Assembly: GCA_024276495.1 (NCBI GenBank)
Contig: JAJRXC010000091.1
Span: 17,618 to 81,617 of the forward strand
Direction: 5' to 3'
Source: Actinomycetes bacterium
Lineage (GTDB): Bacteria; Actinomycetota; Acidimicrobiia; Acidimicrobiales; Aldehydirespiratoraceae
Length of the DNA: 64,000 nucleotides
In this document: positions 41,355-49,861 of the stretch, piece after piece
How the letters are laid out: each line of letters starts with the position of its first letter
How positions within the stretch are numbered: the first letter of the stretch is position 1
The notes under the pieces: generated by a model
What the model was told of the DNA's origin: nothing
Seen by the model: only the letters and a program-made list of their open reading frames with translations
Database searches by the model: none
Program-made: the position numbers and the translations under genes

Positions 41355-43157
41355 TCAGCTTGTCACGCTCCGGTTGCGACCTCGGGACTTCGCCTCGTAC
41401 AAGGCATCGTCGGCCCGTCGCTTGAGGCTCGGCGCGTCGCCCCCGTCGAGCGTCGCGATCCCGACCGAGACGGTCAGGCGACCACCCGGCTGCGTTTCCT
41501 CGCCGGGGATCACCGCGGCTTCGACCGCGGTGCGGATGCGCTCGGCCGCAGCGGCGGCCTCGCCCGCGGTCGCGCCGGGGAACAGCACGGAGAACTCCTC
41601 GCCGCCGTACCGGTAGACGACATCGCCGGACCGGACGGCGCCGGTGATGATCCGCGCCACGGTCTGCAAGGCGACGTCGCCCGCCTCGTGTCCGTGCTTG
41701 TCGTTGAAGTCCTTGAAATGGTCGACGTCGATCATCGCGAAGCCGACGGGGAGATCGCGGGCGACCGCATGGGCCAGGGTCGTCTCGAGGTCGCCGTCGA
41801 GGCGGCGCCGGTTCCCGAGCGATGTCAGGCCGTCGACCATCGCCATGTACTCGAACGAGTCGAGGGCATCGGCAGAGAGAAGGGCGCCTCCGAGAGCGGG
41901 GGCGAGGAGCTCGAGGCGGCGCCGATCCTCGTTGTCGAATGGATGCTCGGGCCCGCTGCGGACGACGAGCATCGCGCTCACCGCCCCGTCGGCGACGAGG
42001 GGAACCGCGCAGATGGCGACGGGGCCGCCGACCGCGGGGTCGGCATCCACGGTCGTGACCAGTGGCTGCGCGGTCTCGATGACACGATCGAGCACGGAGC
42101 CGACGAACACGCCGCTCTGTCCGGTCCGGCGCAGGCCATCGGGGACCCGGCGGAGGATCATGGCGTCGTGGGCCCCGGTGATCGCGACGGCGGTTCCGCA
42201 GCCGATCTCGGCGATGGCGTTCTCGTCGACGACGCCGGTGAGCAGCCGGTGGGCTTCGAGGATCTGGTCGGTGACACGGTCCTCGGGTCGGTCGTCGGAG
42301 TCGGCGTTGCGGCGTCGTCGCCGCATGAGCAGACCGCCGAGCAGCATTCCGGCCAGGGCGCCGCCCCCGGCGATCACGGCGATCAGGAACCATGGCGGAC
42401 CCTGGTCGTCGCGGTCGATCTGCGCCGGCATCGACGGCCGTTCGACGGGGGCCGGAAACGGCGTGATCGGGCCGGTCAGCGGGCCCAGGTCGGCCGGGGC
42501 GGCGAGCGCGCTCAGCGCGTCGCCGAGCTCGGAGATCATCACCGCGCCGACCTGCTCACGGGGGAGCTGGTCGACGGTCCCGACGCTGAGCAGGAGCGTC
42601 AGGGCCTGCAGGTACGGCACGACCGGCATGAACGCGGTCGCCCCACGGTCGAGTTGCTCACGCTGAAACGGGTCCAGCTCGTCCAACGCGGGGACGAGCG
42701 CCGCGATCGGAACGTCGTACGGGATCATCTCGCTCTTGAGATCGGCGAGCTCCTCGTCGACATCGATCAGTTGGTCGATGACGTCCTGGCGTGGTGCGTC
42801 GGGCCACGGGGCATAGGCCCGGTGGATCTCGTCGATCTCCGGTGTCCCGCCCCCGGCGAACGCGTCGAGCTCGTGGAGCAGGGCGATCTCCGAGAAGAGG
42901 CCCATCAGCGCTTCGGCTTCGATGTCGGGCGGCAGGTCCCAACCGAACTCGAAGATGACCGCATCCATGATGTCGCGGGCTTCTCGGAAGGTCAGGTCGG
43001 TTCCGGGTCGAAACGGCGGACTGTCCGACCCCAGAAGCTGCAGATCGTCGTGTTCTTCGAGGTCGTGGGTCTCGGCGTTCGCGGGAAGGGTGAACAGGCC
43101 CGATGCCAGCAGCACCACCAGGGCAACGGCGAGGGCGCGACGCGAGTTGAGGGACAT
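41355..43157 (-). CDS. Diguanylate cyclase with extracytoplasmic domain and GAF domain
   Basis: 600 residues. A signal peptide (ALAVALVVLLASGLFTLPAN) is followed by a roughly 240-residue extracytoplasmic helical domain that I do not recognise, then a transmembrane helix (WFLIAVIAGGGALAGMLLGG). After a basic RRRRR stop-transfer come a GAF-like domain (about 320-440) and a GGDEF domain. MVDGLTSLGNRRRLDGDL opens it, YRYGGEEFSVLF is the active site, and RSGD five residues upstream is an RxxD inhibitory site, so c-di-GMP feedback is expected. It should make c-di-GMP in response to an external signal. Confidence 0.92.
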   Translation of the reverse strand: MSLNSRRALAVALVVLLASGLFTLPANAETHDLEEHDDLQLLGSDSPPFRPGTDLTFREARDIMDAVIFEFGWDLPPDIEAEALMGLFSEIALLHELDAFAGGGTPEIDEIHRAYAPWPDAPRQDVIDQLIDVDEELADLKSEMIPYDVPIAALVPALDELDPFQREQLDRGATAFMPVVPYLQALTLLLSVGTVDQLPREQVGAVMISELGDALSALAAPADLGPLTGPITPFPAPVERPSMPAQIDRDDQGPPWFLIAVIAGGGALAGMLLGGLLMRRRRRNADSDDRPEDRVTDQILEAHRLLTGVVDENAIAEIGCGTAVAITGAHDAMILRRVPDGLRRTGQSGVFVGSVLDRVIETAQPLVTTVDADPAVGGPVAICAVPLVADGAVSAMLVVRSGPEHPFDNEDRRRLELLAPALGGALLSADALDSFEYMAMVDGLTSLGNRRRLDGDLETTLAHAVARDLPVGFAMIDVDHFKDFNDKHGHEAGDVALQTVARIITGAVRSGDVVYRYGGEEFSVLFPGATAGEAAAAAERIRTAVEAAVIPGEETQPGGRLTVSVGIATLDGGDAPSLKRRADDALYEAKSRGRNRSVTS

Positions 43158-43193
43158 CCCCTCCCCATCGGCAGCGATCGCCGGAAGTGAACC

Positions 43194-44111
43194 TCAGTTC
43201 GCGGTGTTGATCTCTCGCAGCAGGGCGCGGGTCCGGGCGAAGTCTTCGCGGCCGGCGCCGATCTCCGCGGCCGAGAACTCGGTGGCCCCCGCATCGGCGA
43301 TCGCCCCGAGTTGCTCCCGCACGGCATCCTCGGAGCCGCAGATCATCGCGTCACCCGGCCCGTCGTGGCCGTCGATGTCGAGCATGGCGCGATACGACGG
43401 CAGTGTTCCGTAGCGTTCGAGCATCTGATCGATGAAGGCCCGCATGCCGGATTCGTCGTCGGTGACCGCGATCGGCAGCGAACAGATGATCCGGGGTGCG
43501 GGCCGGCCCGCAGCCTCGGCCGCGTCGTTGATGTGCGGCGCGATCTGTGTGCGGATCGCGTTCGGCCCGGTCATCCACAGCAGGGTGCCGTCGGCCCGGT
43601 TGCCCGCGATCTTCAGCATCTGGGGGCCCATCGCGGCGAGGAGCAGCGTCGGCGCGGTCTCCGTGGGCCGGGGACCCTCGAAACGTGCGGTGAAGTCCTC
43701 GCCCGCATGGTTCGCGCGGCCCTCCTCGAGCAGGGGTTGGAGGCACGAGAGATAGTCGCGCACGTGGCGGATCGGCTTGTCGAAGCTCATCCCCCAGGTC
43801 TCCTCGACGACCGGCGCGTGGTTGACCCCGAGCCCTAGCGCGAGGCGGCCGCCGGTCGCGGCCTGGGTGGTCAGCGCCTTGGCGGCCAGCGCGGTGGGAT
43901 GGATCGGGAAGGTGGCGTTCACCGCGGTGCCGAGCTCCATGTCGCCGGTGTCGGCGCCGGCGAGAGCCAGCACCGTCAGCGCGTCGATCAGTCCGGTCTG
44001 GGCCAGCCACCAGCCGGCCATGCCGTCGGCGGCGGCCTGCTCGGCGTGGGCCAGGAGGCGGGGAACATCGGAGTGGATCAGTTCGGAGCTGCCGTTGATC
44101 GAGATTCTCAT
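43194..44111 (-). CDS. LLM class F420-type oxidoreductase (second copy)
   Basis: 305 residues of the luciferase-like TIM barrel. DGMAGWWLAQTGLIDALTVL, MELGTAVNATFPIHPTALAA, LALGLGVNHAPVVEETWGMS and APTLLLAAMGPQMLKIAGNR resemble the actinobacterial F420-dependent group annotated as TIGR03564. It is only distantly similar to the LLM protein at 11863-12834. AGAGGA lies about nine bases before the ATG. The enzyme probably reduces or oxidises an organic substrate with F420; identity unknown. Confidence 0.85.
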   Translation of the reverse strand: MRISINGSSELIHSDVPRLLAHAEQAAADGMAGWWLAQTGLIDALTVLALAGADTGDMELGTAVNATFPIHPTALAAKALTTQAATGGRLALGLGVNHAPVVEETWGMSFDKPIRHVRDYLSCLQPLLEEGRANHAGEDFTARFEGPRPTETAPTLLLAAMGPQMLKIAGNRADGTLLWMTGPNAIRTQIAPHINDAAEAAGRPAPRIICSLPIAVTDDESGMRAFIDQMLERYGTLPSYRAMLDIDGHDGPGDAMICGSEDAVREQLGAIADAGATEFSAAEIGAGREDFARTRALLREINTAN

Positions 44112-44172
44112 GGGGACGGGTCCTCTGGGCCCTGGGGTCTGGTCGTTCTGCGGGTCTGGTCGTGCCGGTGGC

Positions 44173-44430
44173 CTAGTTGAACTTGCGGGCGTCGAGCTTC
44201 GACTTGATCTCGGCGCACGTCTTGCAGATCGGGTACTTCGACGGGTCCCGGCTCGGGACCCACACCTTGCCGCAGATGGCGACGACCGGTGTGCCCTCGA
44301 CGGCGGCCCGGGTGATGTCGGCCTTTCGGGCGTAGTGGGCGAATCGGTCGTGATCGCCGTCGTCGGTCACCGGATCGGTGACCTGCTCCTCGACGATCGT
44401 GGTGGTCTCCAGTGGGGCGAGATCCGGCAT
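44173..44430 (-). CDS. DUF3039 family protein
   Basis: 85 residues. DDGDHDRFAHYARKADITRA, then GTPVVAICGKVWVPSRDPSK and YPICKTCAEI, are the signature of DUF3039, with three cysteines that could bind zinc (C-G-K and C-K-T-C). The family is small, cytosolic, almost confined to actinobacteria, and of unknown function. CACACT ends seven bases before the ATG, consistent with leaderless transcription. It is divergent from rarD across a 145-bp region that contains a long inverted repeat. Confidence 0.92.
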   Translation of the reverse strand: MPDLAPLETTTIVEEQVTDPVTDDGDHDRFAHYARKADITRAAVEGTPVVAICGKVWVPSRDPSKYPICKTCAEIKSKLDARKFN

Positions 44431-44437
44431 ACCTGCC

Positions 44438-44443
44438 AGTGTG
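44438..44443 (-). promoter_or_regulatory. -10-like CACACT, leaderless start of DUF3039 gene
   Basis: CACACT on the minus strand is seven bases from the ATG at 44430. Confidence 0.45.
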
Positions 44444-44511
44444 CCCGATCTCGCGGGCGGTCACGTCCCGAGGCCGATCTCGGCCGGCGACCCCCATGGC
44501 CGCCGCGTCAG

Positions 44512-44537
44512 TTCGACAAGAGAACCCGCTTGTCGAA
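44512..44537. promoter_or_regulatory. 9-bp inverted repeat upstream of rarD, possible operator
   Basis: TTCGACAAG and CTTGTCGAA form a perfect 9-bp inverted repeat separated by 8 bases, about 27 bp upstream of the rarD -10 box and about 70 bp upstream of the DUF3039 promoter. Length and spacing suit a dimeric regulator; as an RNA hairpin it could also terminate transcription, but no gene reads into it. Confidence 0.5.
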
Positions 44538-44563
44538 TGTCCGCCCGGGCCGACCGCCACCGA

Positions 44564-44569
44564 TAGCGT
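44564..44569 (+). promoter_or_regulatory. -10-like TAGCGT, leaderless start of rarD
   Basis: TAGCGT ends six bases before the ATG at 44576. Confidence 0.5.
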
Positions 44570-44575
44570 GCCGAC

Positions 44576-45469
44576 ATGAACCGGGGTGTGGTGATCGCGG
44601 TGGGCGCCTACGTCCTGTGGGGGCTGTCGCCGATCTACTGGAGACTCGTCGAGGGGATCCCCGCCGGAGACGTCATCATCTTCCGGGTCGTCATGACGGC
44701 ACTGCTGTTGTCGGTCATCCATCTCATCGGCCGGACCGGCCCACGGATCCGCGCCCGGTTCGGCGATCCCCGACAGCTCGCCGTGTTCGCCCTCACCGCG
44801 ACACTGCTCGGCGCCAACTGGCTCATCTTCGTGTGGGCGGTGAACAACGAACGGGTGTTGGACGCGAGCCTCGGCTACTTCATCAACCCGCTGGTCAGCG
44901 TGCTGCTCGGAGTGGTCGTGCTCGGGGAGCGGCTCCGGCCCGCATCGACGATCTCCGTCTGCGTCGCTGCGTTCGGCGTCGGCGTGCTGGCGGTCGACCT
45001 AGGCACGCTGCCATGGGTCTCGCTGCTGCTGGCCATCACCTTCGGCGCCTACGGCCTGCTCCGAAAGACATCGTCGGCGGGATCCCTCGACGGTCTGACC
45101 CTCGAGGTGTTCGTCCTCCTCCCCGTCGCGCTGGGATTCCTGGTCATCCGGGGCGCCACCGGTGACGGTGTCGCCGGCATCTCCGACCCGGCGCGGGATC
45201 TGTGGCTGATCGGCACGGGACTCACGACCGCCACCCCGCTGCTCCTGTTCGCATCGGCCGCGCGTCGAATCGAGCTCTGGCTGGTCGGGATGCTGCAGTT
45301 CATCGCCCCCACATTGCAGTTCCTGTTGGGGGTGGCCGTCTGGAACGAGTCGTGGAGCGGCGGTCAGGCCCTCGGGTTCGTGATCATCTGGTGTGCGTTG
45401 GCGATCTTCGCGGCCGAGCCGGTCATTCGAGCTCGTCGACGACCGCGACCGGCGGCCGTCGTCAGCTGA
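44576..45469 (+). CDS. rarD: EamA family transporter, RarD type
   Basis: 297 residues with ten hydrophobic helices. It opens GVVIAVGAYVLWGLSPIYWR, the RarD start. NWLIFVWAVNNERVLDASLG then YFINPLVSVLLG, and the later LWLVGMLQFIAPTLQFLLGV, are specific RarD blocks within the EamA/DMT superfamily. The physiological substrate of RarD is not established. It has a leaderless-type promoter with an inverted repeat upstream. The 3' end overlaps the convergent phosphotransferase gene by 8 bp. Confidence 0.92.
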   Translation: MNRGVVIAVGAYVLWGLSPIYWRLVEGIPAGDVIIFRVVMTALLLSVIHLIGRTGPRIRARFGDPRQLAVFALTATLLGANWLIFVWAVNNERVLDASLGYFINPLVSVLLGVVVLGERLRPASTISVCVAAFGVGVLAVDLGTLPWVSLLLAITFGAYGLLRKTSSAGSLDGLTLEVFVLLPVALGFLVIRGATGDGVAGISDPARDLWLIGTGLTTATPLLLFASAARRIELWLVGMLQFIAPTLQFLLGVAVWNESWSGGQALGFVIIWCALAIFAAEPVIRARRRPRPAAVVS

Positions 45470-46532
45470 TCAGATCCAAGGCGTCGAGATCGATGATCTG
45501 GGCGGCCGCCCGCTCGGCCATCGCCATGAACATGTCGTCGCCCCGTTCGGTCTGGCCGACGGCGATCGAGCCGAGCATGGTGATGAACGGCCCCTGGAAC
45601 GTGCCGTGCCGATATCGGGCCGCCACCTCGTCGGCGCGTAGCGCCACGCCGAGTCGGCCGAGGGCCCGGCGATAGCGATCGAGGGCCTCCTCCTCGTGGC
45701 GGCGGCGGTCGACGGGTTCCGACGAGTTGCCCAGGAGATACGCGAGATCACGGGCACCGGATCCGACACCGAGCGTCTGCCAGTCGACGGCGCTCACCGG
45801 GGCGCCACCGCCGGCCGAGGCGAACATCAGGTTGTCGAGCCGGTAGTCGCCGTGGACCAGTGTGTGCGGCGTCGGCTCCCGGTCGATCCAGTTGCCCACG
45901 TGTCGACCAAAGGCGGTGAAAACCGTCTTCGCGGCGTCGCTGAGGCGGGACTCGTAGCGTTCGATGAACATCGGGGTGACGATCTCGACGAACCCGATCG
46001 CCTCGCCACCGCTCGACTGCAGCCACTCGATGTCGGCGAGCGACGGGTCGCCCCACCTCGGTGCGTGGAGTCCGGCCAGGTTCTCCACCGCGGTGAAGAT
46101 CTGCGCGTCGGTCGCCCCCCGGATCTGATCGCCCTGGCGGGCCGGGGCGAGGTCCTCGAGAACCAGGGTGAAGACCGAGGAGTCGTCGGCCACCGCACCG
46201 TGGAGGCAGCGGGGCACCACGATCGGGAGGTCGGCGGCGAGCTCGGTGTAGAACCGCACCTCGTTGCGATAGCCGCCGGCCGCGCCCGCAGCCCGGCTGG
46301 CCTCGTTGGGTGACGGGAACTTGATCACCACCGAGGAGGGCGCGTCGCCCGGGTCGCCGGCGAACGTGAACCGGTAGCGCTCGTTGTGCGCCATCTGACC
46401 GGTCCCGACCGCCTCCCGATGAATCGAGCTGATGGACACGTCGTGGCCGGCCCCGGCCAGGACGCGATTCAGCCATGCCGCGGTGACATCGGCCGGATCC
46501 TCGACGATGAGGGGTCTCACCCGGGCTTCCAT
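45462..46532 (-). CDS. Phosphotransferase family protein (APH/kinase-like)
   Basis: 356 residues of the aminoglycoside-phosphotransferase/choline-kinase fold. SSVVIKFPSPNE has the ATP-binding Lys, TLVHGDYRLDNLMFAS the catalytic H-G-D-x-R-x-D-N loop, and VSAVDWQTLGVGSGARDLAY the metal-binding Asp region. The type resembles the actinobacterial group found with acyl-CoA dehydrogenases (ACAD10 N-terminal-like), so the substrate may be a hydroxylated lipid or CoA ester rather than a drug. It begins 11 bp after the alpha/beta hydrolase stop, so an operon is likely. Confidence 0.87.
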   Translation of the reverse strand: MEARVRPLIVEDPADVTAAWLNRVLAGAGHDVSISSIHREAVGTGQMAHNERYRFTFAGDPGDAPSSVVIKFPSPNEASRAAGAAGGYRNEVRFYTELAADLPIVVPRCLHGAVADDSSVFTLVLEDLAPARQGDQIRGATDAQIFTAVENLAGLHAPRWGDPSLADIEWLQSSGGEAIGFVEIVTPMFIERYESRLSDAAKTVFTAFGRHVGNWIDREPTPHTLVHGDYRLDNLMFASAGGGAPVSAVDWQTLGVGSGARDLAYLLGNSSEPVDRRRHEEEALDRYRRALGRLGVALRADEVAARYRHGTFQGPFITMLGSIAVGQTERGDDMFMAMAERAAAQIIDLDALDLIS

Positions 46533-46543
46533 ATCGAGGAGGT

Positions 46544-47422
46544 CTACTCGGCGGCGCGCTCGAAGTTGGTCACGACGCAGTCGCGGATCTCACGCCAACG
46601 CGGGCGGGGCAGGTCATGGCCCATGTCGGGCAGCATCAACAGGCGCGAGCCGGGAATCGCACGAGCGGTGGCGACTCCGCCGCTGGGTTTCACCAACGGG
46701 TCCAAGAGACCATGGATCACCAGCGCCGGAACCCGCACGCCGCGGAGCCGAGCCGTCCGGTCGGGGCTGCCACCGATCGCCGCGGTCTGGCGGGCGATGC
46801 CCTCAGGAGTGAAGCTTCGCGTCAGGCCGGCCGTCGCGAGCTTCCGGATCTCCTCCTCGTCGAAATGATCGCCCGAGATCGCCCGAAAGGTCGTCACGGC
46901 GTCGTCGACCGCGTTCTCCAACGTGGGCGGCGGTCGGCGTCCGAGCATCCGGAGCAACGACAGCGAGATGCCACCGTTCCGGCGATCGCCCGTGTTGGAC
47001 ATGACCGAGCAGATGCTTCGCACCTTCGACGGATGATTGATCGCCATCGCCTGGGTGATCATGCCGCCCATCGACACGCCGAAGATGTGGGCCGACTCGA
47101 TGTCGAGCGCGTCGAGCAGGGCGGCGGCGTCATCGCCCATGTCCTCGACCGTGTAGCCGACACCCTTCAACGGGCGCCGGGTCAGCATCGACAGCATCGA
47201 CTTCTTCTGGCTCGGCGGTGTCCAGTCCGTCTGGGTCGACAACCCGATGTCGCGATTGTCGAACCGGATCGCCTGATAGCCCCGCTCGACGAACAAATCG
47301 ACGAAGTCCTCGTGATAGGCGATCAGCTGGCCGCCGAGGCCCATGACGAAAAGGATCGGTTCGCCCTCGCCGCGGATGTCGTATTCGATGGTCATCCCGG
47401 TGCGGACGTCGATGCTGGCCAT
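46544..47422 (-). CDS. Alpha/beta hydrolase
   Basis: 292 residues. EPILFVMGLGGQLIAYHEDF is the oxyanion region, FDNRDIGLSTQTDW the conserved loop after strand 4, and AHIFGVSMGGMITQAMAINH contains the nucleophile Ser in G-V-S-M-G. VPALVIHGLLDPLVKPSGG holds the acid Asp, and LPDMGHDLPRPRW the catalytic His. This is a complete triad. The start at 47422 follows a TACGGT box by five bases. It is probably co-transcribed with the phosphotransferase 11 bp downstream. The substrate is unknown; an esterase or lactonase is likely. Confidence 0.88.
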   Translation of the reverse strand: MASIDVRTGMTIEYDIRGEGEPILFVMGLGGQLIAYHEDFVDLFVERGYQAIRFDNRDIGLSTQTDWTPPSQKKSMLSMLTRRPLKGVGYTVEDMGDDAAALLDALDIESAHIFGVSMGGMITQAMAINHPSKVRSICSVMSNTGDRRNGGISLSLLRMLGRRPPPTLENAVDDAVTTFRAISGDHFDEEEIRKLATAGLTRSFTPEGIARQTAAIGGSPDRTARLRGVRVPALVIHGLLDPLVKPSGGVATARAIPGSRLLMLPDMGHDLPRPRWREIRDCVVTNFERAAE

Positions 47423-47427
47423 GCGGG

Positions 47428-47433
47428 ACCGTA
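47428..47433 (-). promoter_or_regulatory. -10-like TACGGT, leaderless start of hydrolase
   Basis: TACGGT on the minus strand ends five bases before the ATG at 47422. Confidence 0.45.
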
Positions 47434-47492
47434 GGTCCCCCGGAGTCTCGGTCGCAAGCGTGACGGGTAACCGTCGATCGGCGCCGGGTGTG

Positions 47493-49433
47493 TCAGCCGA
47501 GGGCGGGATGCTCGCGAAAGTGGCGCAGCGCGTCGGGGTTCGCGAGCGCGTCGGTGTTCTCGATCGTCTCGCCGTGGACCATGGCCCGCACCGCCAGCTC
47601 CACGATCTTGCCGCTGCGGGTTCGAGGGATCTCGGGGACCTGGGCGACGACCGCCGGAACGTGCCGAGGTGTCGCCCCGTTTCTGACCTCGGCCCGGATC
47701 CGAGCGGTGAGCTCGTCGTCGAGCGCGACCCCGTCACGCAACACGACGAAGAGCACCACCCGGGTGTCGTCACCGACCTGCTGTCCGATCACGACCGATT
47801 CGAGCACCTCGGGAACCTTGTCGACCTGGCGGTAGATCTCCGCCGTCCCGATCCGGACACCGCCGGGGTTGAGGGTCGCGTCGCTGCGGCCGTGGATGAC
47901 GATCCCGCCGGCATCGGTCCATTCGGCGAAGTCGCCCTGGTGCCAGACCCCCGGTATCCGCTCGAAGTAGGCGGCCCGGTAGCGGACGCCGCCGGGATCG
48001 TCGTGGAAACCCAACGGCATCGACGGGAAGGCGTTGCGACAGACGAGCTCGCCACGAACCCCCGGGGGAACCCGAAGTCCGGCATCGTCGACGACATCGA
48101 TGTCGAGCCCGAGGGCGGGTCGCTGGATCTCTCCGGCGTGGACCGGGCTGGTGGGATCACCGGCCACGAGGCAGCCACACAGATCGGTGCCCCCCGAGAT
48201 CGAGGCGAGATGCACATCGGCCTTCACCCGTTCGTGCACGATGTGGAACCCCTCGGCGACGAGCGTCGATCCGGTCGACGTGATCGTGCGAAGTGATGCG
48301 AGGTCGTGGGTCGCGGCGGGGCGAAGACCGGACTTGCCGAGCGCCTCGATGAACTTCGCCGAGGTACCGAACAAGGTGATGCCGGTCGCGTCCGCGAGGT
48401 CGAACAGCCGGGTGCCGTCGGGATGAAATGGCGAACCGTCGTAGAGCACCAGCGTGGCGCCGGAGGCGAGACCGGACGCGAGCCAGTTCCACATCATCCA
48501 GCCGGCCGTCGTGAAGTAGAAGACCCGGTCGCCGGGCCGCACGTCGCAATGGAGCTGGTGTTCGACGAGATGTTTCAACAAGACGCCACCGGCCCGATGC
48601 ACGATGCACTTCGGCTTTCCCGTCGTCCCCGACGAGAAGAGGATGTACCAGGGGTGATCGAACGGCAGGGCCTCGAAGTCCGGTTCGCGCGGTTCGATGC
48701 CGGCCGTGAACTCGTCGAGGGTCACGGCGTCGGCGACGTCGCCGGTGCCGCCGGGGCCGAAGAACGGCACGACGACGACCCGTTCCAGCGATGGCAGGGC
48801 GCCTCGGATCTCCGCCAGCGGCGCGAGACAGTCGTGTACCTTGCCGCCGTAGAGATAGCCGTCGCACGCGAACAACAATGTCGGCTCGATCTGCCCGAAG
48901 CGGTCGACGACACCGTCGACGCCGAAGTCGGGCGACGTCGACGAGAACACCGCTCCCAGCGACGCCGCGGCGAGCATCACGGCATACGTCTCCGGGATGT
49001 TCGGCAGCCACACCGCGACCCGGTCGCCGACCTTCACCCCGGCCTCGCGCATCGCCTGCTGGAGCCGTCCGACCATCTCCCGGAGGTCGTCGCGGCTGAT
49101 CGACCGCCGCACGGAGCCGTCCTCGCTGTGGAAGACGAGGGCCGGCTCGGTCCCCCCGAAGCGCAGCAGGTTCTCGGCGACGTTGAGACGTGCGTCGGGG
49201 AAGAACCGGGCGTCGCGGAACTCCTCGCCGGGCACCATGGCCACATCACCCAAGGTGCCGACCATTCCGAGATCGTCCCAGGCAGCCGACCAGAACGTCG
49301 CGGGATCGGCGACCGACCAGGCGTGCAGCGACACGAAGTCGGCCCATCCGTGTCGTGTCGCGAAGCGGGCCATGTTCGTGGCCGCGGCCCGCGCCGGGCT
49401 CGGCGTCCAGACCGGATCAGGCGGCATGGGCAT
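47493..49433 (-). CDS. Acetoacetyl-CoA synthetase
   Basis: 646 residues, the expected size. DDLGMVGTLGDVAMVPGEEF-type N-terminus then FFPDARLNVAENLL, YILFSSGTTGKPKCIVHRAG (ATP motif), LKHLVEHQLHCDVRPGDRVF then YFTTAGWMMWNWL, and SGGTDLCGCLVAGDP are specific to acetoacetate-CoA ligases. RTRSGKIVELAVRAMVHGE carries the C-terminal catalytic Lys. It converts acetoacetate, ATP and CoA to acetoacetyl-CoA, AMP and PPi, feeding ketone bodies into lipid or polymer synthesis. Either of two nearby ATGs (49433, 49427) could start it. Confidence 0.93.
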   Translation of the reverse strand: MPMPPDPVWTPSPARAAATNMARFATRHGWADFVSLHAWSVADPATFWSAAWDDLGMVGTLGDVAMVPGEEFRDARFFPDARLNVAENLLRFGGTEPALVFHSEDGSVRRSISRDDLREMVGRLQQAMREAGVKVGDRVAVWLPNIPETYAVMLAAASLGAVFSSTSPDFGVDGVVDRFGQIEPTLLFACDGYLYGGKVHDCLAPLAEIRGALPSLERVVVVPFFGPGGTGDVADAVTLDEFTAGIEPREPDFEALPFDHPWYILFSSGTTGKPKCIVHRAGGVLLKHLVEHQLHCDVRPGDRVFYFTTAGWMMWNWLASGLASGATLVLYDGSPFHPDGTRLFDLADATGITLFGTSAKFIEALGKSGLRPAATHDLASLRTITSTGSTLVAEGFHIVHERVKADVHLASISGGTDLCGCLVAGDPTSPVHAGEIQRPALGLDIDVVDDAGLRVPPGVRGELVCRNAFPSMPLGFHDDPGGVRYRAAYFERIPGVWHQGDFAEWTDAGGIVIHGRSDATLNPGGVRIGTAEIYRQVDKVPEVLESVVIGQQVGDDTRVVLFVVLRDGVALDDELTARIRAEVRNGATPRHVPAVVAQVPEIPRTRSGKIVELAVRAMVHGETIENTDALANPDALRHFREHPALG

Positions 49434-49517
49434 CGACCCCCTCGACGGGCCGTCGGGCCGGCATCTGCATCGGAGGCACCGTAGCCCCCGGGCCCGGCCC
49501 CGTACCGAACGCCTGGG

Positions 49518-49787
49518 CTAGTGCGCGGCTCCCGCGGCGTGTTCCTTGCTGATCTCGTGCAGCCCGTTGCCGAACACCGCGCCGCCCAGCGGGCTCATCC
49601 AAAAGCCGATCATTGCGCCGATCCCGAGGGCGGACCCCCAGCCGTTGTCGGGCGAGGTCGCCCGCACGAGCAGGGTGGTCGCCGCCGCGAGGACGATGGC
49701 GAACCCGACGCAGGCGATGAGGAAGCGGCGCATGCGCACCTGCCCGTCGTCGTCGAAGAGTTCTGCGGGAGCCGGCTGATCGGACAT
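49518..49787 (-). CDS. Small two-helix membrane protein
   Basis: 89 residues from an ATG preceded by CAGGAGA with about seven-base spacing. MRRFLIACVGFAIVLAAATT and LGIGAMIGFWMSPLGGAVFG are two hydrophobic helices. The N-terminus is acidic and cytoplasmic-looking; the C-terminus is His/Ala-rich. No family is recognised. It lies 74 bp after the ABC-F gene start region's downstream end on the same strand and before acetoacetyl-CoA synthetase; no operon is obvious. The ribosome-binding site and helix pattern support it as a real gene. Confidence 0.6.
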   Translation of the reverse strand: MSDQPAPAELFDDDGQVRMRRFLIACVGFAIVLAAATTLLVRATSPDNGWGSALGIGAMIGFWMSPLGGAVFGNGLHEISKEHAAGAAH

Positions 49788-49861
49788 AGGTGTCTCCTGG
49801 GTCCTCGTGATCGTCGACGAACCGCGGATCGGCCGGTAGGGACCAAGGTCCCGATCGGAGG

